Assembly (NCBI RefSeq): GCF_001939075.1
Contig: NZ_MPTA01000001.1
Span: 62,001-126,000, forward strand
Length of the DNA: 64,000 nucleotides
Direction of reading: 5' to 3'
Source of the DNA: Paenisporosarcina indica
Lineage (GTDB): Bacteria; Bacillota; Bacilli; Bacillales_A; Planococcaceae
A program made the position numbers and the translations under genes. Position 1 is the stretch's first letter. Every line of letters begins with the position of its first letter. Positions 61,124 to 64,000 of this stretch are shown here, piece after piece. Under the pieces are notes generated by a model. It was not told the origin of the DNA and did no database searches. It saw only the letters and a list, made by a program, of their open reading frames with translations.

Positions 61124-62578
61124 GTGAAGTTATCAATTTTTAATGAACAATGGAAGGTAGTAGGAGTTGGTGTCATCCTTCTGATTCTTGCTTTAGTTCT
61201 TCCACTAAGCATGATTGCTTATTTAAGTACAGTGATTATAGGGATACTAGCTTTTATGAAGCCAAAAGAATCTATGTTCCTATTATTATTCTATTTCCCA
61301 TTACGATCATTTATTATTGAAATCAATCCATCTCTGAAGTTAGTAGGAGATTTAATTATTGTTGCTGCGTTCCTTCGTGTGTTATGGAATTCACGAACGA
61401 ATCCAAAATCAATTTTCAAATTTGAGAAGTTTGAATGGGCTTTTATCGCTTTCTTGGTCGTAGGTGCAATATCTGCATTCATAACAGGAGTAAGTTTAGG
61501 AGCGATCGTGTTCCAACTTCGTGCGTTTGCCATTACATTCTTAATTCTGTATATAGTCAAAAGACTTGGCATCACAAAACAAGATATCAAAATGTTCTTG
61601 TGGACCACTTTTATTGTCGCAATGATTCTCGTTGTTCAAGGTTTAGTAGAAAAGCTATCGATGCGTTCGGCATGGATGCCCGAGTTTTGGATTAATCGCT
61701 CCTTATCACCAAACAACAAAGTTAGAATCTATGGTTTGATTAATAACCCGAATGTTTTGGCTGTATTCTTGACCATATCAGCGATTTTGACCGTTTATTT
61801 GAAAATGCTACTTCCTAAAAATAAAGTCCAGTGGCTATTGAATATTTCACTTGTCCTAATGTCAGGTGTGTGGATACTTACCTATAGCCGAGGAACATGG
61901 ATTGCTTTTGCAATCGGGTTGGCTATTTATGTTTTATATACACGCAATTGGAAATTCTTGGTAAAAACGGCAGTCGTCGTGGGACTTTCTTTTGTTCTCG
62001 TGATGATTCCTGCTACAAATATTTCTCAATGGATCAGTAGTAATACGGAAATCGGTAATTTTGAACGGACTGGTCCTGCAGAGGTTGAAGGATTTGCAGT
62101 AGAAAAGAATCGTATAACAGAGACATTCAATAAAAGTACTCTAGAAAAAAGTATGACAACAGGCCGTTTATATATCGTTGCAAAAGGCTTTGAAATCTTC
62201 AAAGACTATCCAATTATCGGGACTGGATTTGCTACATTTGGCGATTCTGCTTCAAAATCCTATTCGTCTCCAATTTATAAAGATTATGACATTGGGTATG
62301 ATATCTATGCCGATAACCAATATATCCAAATCATTACCCAAACTGGCGTTGTTGGTGTCTTGTTATTTGCCGTATTCTTACTTGGAATGCTTGTCTTGTT
62401 CTGGAAGTATCGAAAATCGTCACCCTATGCCATTCCAATGGTAGCCGGATTAATCGGGGTTTTCTGGTGTGGCTTAATCTATAACATATGGGAAGATAAA
62501 ACGTTTACGATGTATTTCTACTTCCTGACAGCGGCATTTCTACTGGCGGTTACTAAAAAGGAGAGAGCTACTAGATGA
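61124..62578 (+). CDS. O-antigen ligase/polymerase (Wzy_C)-family membrane protein
   Basis: A 484-residue protein with about twelve membrane helices and the Wzy_C pattern: TYSRGTWIAFAIGLAIYVLY near residue 248 and a large external loop near 300-390 with TGRLYIVAKGFEIFKDYPIIGTGFATFG, where the conserved Arg/His-type residues of ligases lie. It should join or polymerise lipid-linked sugar units at the outer face of the membrane. The start is GTG at 61124 with AAAGGATG upstream. Its last four bases overlap the next glycosyltransferase start (ATGA), a translational coupling. Confidence 0.88.
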   Translation: MKLSIFNEQWKVVGVGVILLILALVLPLSMIAYLSTVIIGILAFMKPKESMFLLLFYFPLRSFIIEINPSLKLVGDLIIVAAFLRVLWNSRTNPKSIFKFEKFEWAFIAFLVVGAISAFITGVSLGAIVFQLRAFAITFLILYIVKRLGITKQDIKMFLWTTFIVAMILVVQGLVEKLSMRSAWMPEFWINRSLSPNNKVRIYGLINNPNVLAVFLTISAILTVYLKMLLPKNKVQWLLNISLVLMSGVWILTYSRGTWIAFAIGLAIYVLYTRNWKFLVKTAVVVGLSFVLVMIPATNISQWISSNTEIGNFERTGPAEVEGFAVEKNRITETFNKSTLEKSMTTGRLYIVAKGFEIFKDYPIIGTGFATFGDSASKSYSSPIYKDYDIGYDIYADNQYIQIITQTGVVGVLLFAVFLLGMLVLFWKYRKSSPYAIPMVAGLIGVFWCGLIYNIWEDKTFTMYFYFLTAAFLLAVTKKERATR

Positions 62579-63666
62579 CCATTTTGCATCTAATTAGTGG
62601 AGGAGAAACAGGTGGATCTAAAAATCACCTGATCACACTGCTTCAACAATTCTCAAAAGAAGAAGTTGTGTTAGGTGTCCTGCAAGAAGGTCAACTTTCG
62701 AATGAAGCCCGCAAAGCGGGTATTCAAACGGTCGTATTCAATCAAACGTCACGTTATGATTTTTCGTTTTTAAAAAAGCTTTCGTCTTTTATTCAAAAGA
62801 ATCATATTCATATCGTTCATACACATGGTCCACGAGCAAATTTCTTTACGTATTTACTTAAGAATTTTGTAATGTTCCGTTGGTTTACGACCATTCATAG
62901 TGATCCAACAAAAGACTTTATAAAAGGTGGCATCAAGGGCAAGATATTCACTTCCCTTAATATGCGTGTCATCAAAAAAATTGATCACTTCTTTGCGGTT
63001 TCACATCGTTTTGGTGAAATGCTAGAGGGATTTGGTATAAAATCAGACAAAATCAGTATTATTTATAATGGGATCTCATTTGCTGAGCCTGTTGGGTTAC
63101 CCGTAACTAGAGAGCAACTAGGTTTGAATAAGGATGCTTTTGTTGTGACAATGGTAGCTCGTTATCATCCGATCAAAAATCATCCACTAGCTTTTGATGC
63201 TGTTAACAAGCTTCGTGATGAAGGAATCCCAATTCAACTATATGCAATTGGTGATGGGCCTGAGAGAAATCATCTTGAAAAGTTAAGTGATGACAGAGAT
63301 TATATTCACTTAGCAGGGTTTAGACAAGATATTCATGAATGTCTTAAAGTGTCTGATAGTCTATTACTTACTTCAGATAGTGAGAGTTTCCCATTGGTCC
63401 TACTAGAAGCTGCACGTGCTAAAATTCCAGTCGTAACAACCGACGTTGGTGGAGTTAGTGCTCTATTACCATCACAAGAGTTTGGTTATATCGCACCAAC
63501 AGGTGATGTTGAAAAAGTGGCTAATTATTTACGAAAACTTTATGAGTCAAAACTGTCAGGGGACATTGAAAGCATGGGAGAGAAACTCTATCAACATGCA
63601 AAGCACAACTTTTCATTAGAGCAACTCGAACAAGCCACACGAAATGCCTATCGGAAATTCAGTTAA
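62575..63666 (+). CDS. Glycosyltransferase family 4 protein
   Basis: A 363-residue GT-B enzyme. The acceptor half starts MTILHLISGGETGGSKNHL and has HIVHTHGPRANFFTYLL near residue 79. The donor half has VTMVARYHPIKNHPLAFDAV near 195, YAIGDGPERNHLEKL near 220, and LLTSDSESFPLVLLEAARAK near 260 with the EX7E motif. It follows the ligase-like gene with a four-base overlap, so they form an operon, probably for a surface glycan. The sugar is unknown. Confidence 0.91.
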   Translation: MTILHLISGGETGGSKNHLITLLQQFSKEEVVLGVLQEGQLSNEARKAGIQTVVFNQTSRYDFSFLKKLSSFIQKNHIHIVHTHGPRANFFTYLLKNFVMFRWFTTIHSDPTKDFIKGGIKGKIFTSLNMRVIKKIDHFFAVSHRFGEMLEGFGIKSDKISIIYNGISFAEPVGLPVTREQLGLNKDAFVVTMVARYHPIKNHPLAFDAVNKLRDEGIPIQLYAIGDGPERNHLEKLSDDRDYIHLAGFRQDIHECLKVSDSLLLTSDSESFPLVLLEAARAKIPVVTTDVGGVSALLPSQEFGYIAPTGDVEKVANYLRKLYESKLSGDIESMGEKLYQHAKHNFSLEQLEQATRNAYRKFS

Positions 63667-63715
63667 TGTTAATGTTCGCCAGTTCCAATCTAAGAACCAT
63701 CAACTAAAAAGCATT

Positions 63716-63748
63716 AAGCCCGTTGGATCAACTCCAGCGGGCTTTTTT
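63716..63748 (+). terminator. Terminator after the glycosyltransferase gene
   Basis: AGCCCGTTGGA/TCCAGCGGGCT (one G-T pair) with a 5-base loop runs into TTTTTT. Confidence 0.9.
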
Positions 63749-63871
63749 GACATATAAAAAAGTATAAAATGGGGGATTACATTGAATATAGTTTTCAAAA
63801 CTTTTCCTATCCTAAAATGAGGGCACTGAAAAAGTTCACCAATATAAAATATTTCCTATTATTCAAGCTTC

Positions 63872-63980
63872 GGCGCTTTGTGGATGCCTCTCGCGAGAAG
63901 CCATGCAGAAGATCACTGCCCGTCTTCTCGCTCCGGCTACCATTTGAAAGGCCCATACGTTGGTTCTGCCTAGGCAAATG
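63872..63980. repeat. Dispersed structured repeat, copy 2
   Basis: Matches 42811-42920 in the same orientation, with GTGGATGCCTC, CGCGAGAAGC, CTTCTCGCTCC and TTTGAAAGG kept. GCGAGAAG and CTTCTCGC pair perfectly here, better than in copy 1, enclosing GCAG/CTGC. The 21-kb stretch between the copies holds the flippase-csaB-tagA genes and the S-layer gene. A short reading frame across it has no start-site support. Confidence 0.8.
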
Positions 63981-64000
63981 AATAGGCGGAAATCATGCGT

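Noticed and set aside
63769-63981. A 70-residue frame at the right end of the window.
   Set aside because: It lies over dispersed repeat copy 2; the matching region at 42.8 kb does not keep the frame.
1-64000. tRNA, rRNA, riboswitch, insertion sequence or prophage features.
   Set aside because: I looked for cloverleaf arms, T-box or riboswitch-like leaders and transposase or integrase motifs and saw none that I could support by reading.

Overview
The window looks like a low-GC, endospore-type Firmicute of the order Bacillales, most likely a Caryophanaceae/Planococcaceae member (the Sporosarcina, Paenisporosarcina, Psychrobacillus, Lysinibacillus neighbourhood). The reasons are AT-rich DNA with strong GGAGG ribosome sites, sigma-B-like stress promoters, general-stress proteins of Bacillus type (GSP17M, GSP39, an RsbR paralogue), a BclA-like collagen protein, and a dense set of S-layer-homology (SLH) proteins next to csaB. 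The genus is an inference. No rRNA, tRNA, CRISPR array, insertion sequence or prophage was recognised.

1-8.4 kb: an operon-like run on the + strand. It holds the end of one M20 peptidase, a complete M20 amidohydrolase, an oligopeptide/dipeptide-type ABC importer (lipoprotein, two permeases, two ATPases) and an unusual regulator with a PrpR_N-like sensor, a degenerate GGDEF-like middle and a C-terminal winged helix. A hairpin with a T-run after the binding-protein gene probably sets a high binding-protein to permease ratio. Import followed by cytoplasmic hydrolysis of acylated amino acids or small peptides is the simplest reading.

8.5-30.7 kb: housekeeping, stress and nitrogen genes. They include a methyltransferase, an N-carbamoyl-amino-acid hydrolase, a divergent pair (dimethylarginine-hydrolase-like enzyme and YqcI/YcgG-type protein), a SEC-C protein, an SDR stress protein, the collagen-like protein, an acetyltransferase, a C26 amidotransferase, a MurE-like ligase resembling the lysine-adding type, a nitroreductase, an RsbR-like STAS protein, a GSP17M protein, BioY, a DEDDh exonuclease, a MarR/EamA pair, an aminotransferase and a RocB-like peptidase. 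Five sigma-B-like promoters can be read in front of genes between 11 and 23 kb.

31.2-63.7 kb: a cell-surface island. Ten SLH proteins are present: CAP, unknown, amidase, subtilase, NlpC/P60, glucosaminidase, the major S-layer protein, unknown, nucleotidase, and DUF4855. Among them lie the genes for the wall polymer that SLH domains bind: csaB pyruvyl transferase, two glycosyltransferases, a MurJ/Wzx-like flippase, a TagA/WecG ManNAc transferase, a UDP-ManNAc dehydrogenase and an O-antigen-ligase-like protein. The nucleotidase gene is frameshifted at an A5 run. Both NlpC/P60 genes have WalR-type boxes at their promoters.

The most unexplained structure is non-coding. Three intergenic arrays (13.0, 30.9 and 58.3 kb) each have a different core repeated at exactly 21 bp for four to five units, with variable sequence between the cores. 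A different structured repeat of about 110 bp occurs at 42.8 and 63.9 kb. The arrays are the best candidate here for something undescribed.
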